This document shows, one piece after another, positions 63,659-64,000 of a stretch of DNA of 64,000 bases. Within the stretch, counting starts at the first letter, position 1. Every line of letters starts with the position of its first letter. The position numbers and the translations under genes were made by a program. Location of the stretch: contig CADAAU010000008.1 of the NCBI GenBank assembly GCA_902786015.1, positions 62,001 to 126,000 on the forward strand, written 5' to 3'. This DNA is from an uncultured Coriobacteriaceae bacterium (lineage in GTDB: Bacteria; Actinomycetota; Coriobacteriia; Coriobacteriales; Atopobiaceae). Under the pieces are notes generated by a model. The model searched no databases. It saw only the letters and a list, made by a program, of their open reading frames with translations, and was not told the origin of the DNA.

Positions 63659-63757
63659 AAAACCCCAGCTCGCAATCGTCGAAGATTCTAATTTTCGCAC
63701 TGTGTATTTTATAAAGTGCGAAAATTAGAATCTGATTCTTGCGCGAACTGGGGTTTT
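63659..63757. repeat. Nested inverted-repeat element (99 bp)
   Basis: Outer arms aaaaccccagctcgc (63659-63673) and gcgaactggggtttt (63743-63757) pair with one mismatch. Inside them, arms agattctaattttcgcact (63683-63701) and agtgcgaaaattagaatct (63715-63733) pair perfectly over 19 bp. The inner part is strikingly A+T-rich compared with the surroundings. The rest of the 63541-63909 gap holds no gene I can support. It could be a MITE-like element or a regulatory hairpin. Confidence 0.8.
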
Positions 63758-63890
63758 GTGGAGTCCGTTCTCGGAAATTCGCACTATTGAAGAGCAGGCA
63801 CCTCTCACCGGGATGAGAAAGCATACAAAAGCAGTCGAAAGAGGCTGTCGATGGTATAGTTTCTCTCCCTCGCTGACGCCCGCGAATTGA

Positions 63891-63908
63891 AAAGGCCGAT
63901 TTTGGCCA
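63891..63908 (-). terminator. Short hairpin after the truncated membrane-protein gene
   Basis: On the minus strand GGCC-AAAATC-GGCC followed by TTTTC, directly behind the TAG at 63910. The stem is only 4 bp, so the call is weak. Confidence 0.4.
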
Positions 63909-63909
63909 G

Positions 63910-63999
63910 CTACGCGAGCGCAACTAGCGTTATCCCCACATATACCAGCATCCCCAAAGACAAAAACGCCGTACGCATACCAACGCCATCGGGAGAAAT
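63910..63999 (-). CDS. C-terminal end of a membrane protein, truncated by window edge
   Basis: The last 29 codons of a minus-strand frame that enters from the right edge: ISPDGVGMRTAFLSLGMLVY followed by VGITLVALA and TAG. The end is a single hydrophobic helix. A hairpin with a short T-run follows the stop. Too little is visible to name the family. Confidence 0.5.
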   Translation of the reverse strand: MSPDGVGMRTAFLSLGMLVYVGITLVALA

Positions 64000-64000
64000 C

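Noticed and set aside
63928..63945. TTATCCCCACA as a DnaA box / origin signal
   Set aside because: Single imperfect match, lying inside the antisense of a coding end; no cluster of boxes, AT-rich unwinding region or dnaA/dnaN nearby.

Overview
The window looks like chromosomal DNA of a strictly anaerobic, saccharolytic and amino-acid-fermenting bacterium, most likely an actinobacterium of the class Coriobacteriia (inference). The reasons are moderate-to-high GC, clear Shine-Dalgarno sites, ferredoxin/[FeFe]-hydrogenase metabolism, several c-di-GMP proteins joined to sugar-receptor-like domains, and secreted ChW-repeat hydrolases. A clostridial origin is not excluded. I see no prophage, insertion sequence, CRISPR array or rRNA operon. 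One tRNA gene (tRNA-Leu, anticodon TAG) is present.

Layout. 1-5.2 kb: the 3' part of a GH32 sucrase, a lipoprotein, and a three-gene flavoenzyme operon of the anaerobic glycerol-3-phosphate dehydrogenase type. 5.2-12.2 kb: a large GGDEF-EAL-PAS protein with an odd racemase-like tail, a repeat-rich intergenic region, and an operon for oxidative decarboxylation of aryl-2-oxo acids (iorA-iorB-phenylacetate-CoA ligase). 12.3-17.9 kb: two paralogous secreted ChW-repeat peptidoglycan hydrolases flanking tcdA-tatD. 17.9-30 kb: valS, a zinc-ribbon protein, a decayed region with interleaved inverted repeats and two gene remnants, a long coiled-coil protein, tig-clpP-clpX, tRNA-Leu and rlmKL. 29.8-31.2 kb: a MATE exporter. 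31.3-39.4 kb: a ten-gene NAD-linked electron-bifurcating-type [FeFe]-hydrogenase operon (hndA...hndB-hndC-hndD) with an embedded sensory/regulatory block of two DRTGG proteins, two GHKL ATPases, a PHP phosphoesterase and a HydS-like hydrogenase homologue. 39.7-46.3 kb: a DUF349 protein, MgtC, an esterase, NADP-type glutamate dehydrogenase, a PPC-domain protein and a GH1 phospho-beta-glucosidase. 46.5-51.3 kb: a BMP-family nucleoside ABC importer. 51.4-63.5 kb: a DUF1002 protein, a degenerate EAL protein, an NlpC-like protein, two broken receptor-GGDEF genes, a Pr6Pr membrane protein, two HAD phosphatases, a radical SAM/SPASM enzyme, and endonuclease IV. The window ends inside a membrane-protein gene.

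Physiology (inference). Sugars enter through GH32/GH1 products and nucleosides through the BMP importer. Amino acids are oxidised through GdhA and Ior, with reduced ferredoxin from Ior available to the Hnd hydrogenase.

Most notable points: HndC lacks the segment that normally carries the glycine-rich FMN/NADH motif; an EAL protein ends in a catalytically dead aspartate-racemase-like lobe; one receptor-GGDEF gene is split only by an in-frame TAG and another by a deletion plus frameshift; there is a perfect 62-bp palindrome, a nested inverted-repeat element, and a REP/BIME-like cluster between two truncated genes.
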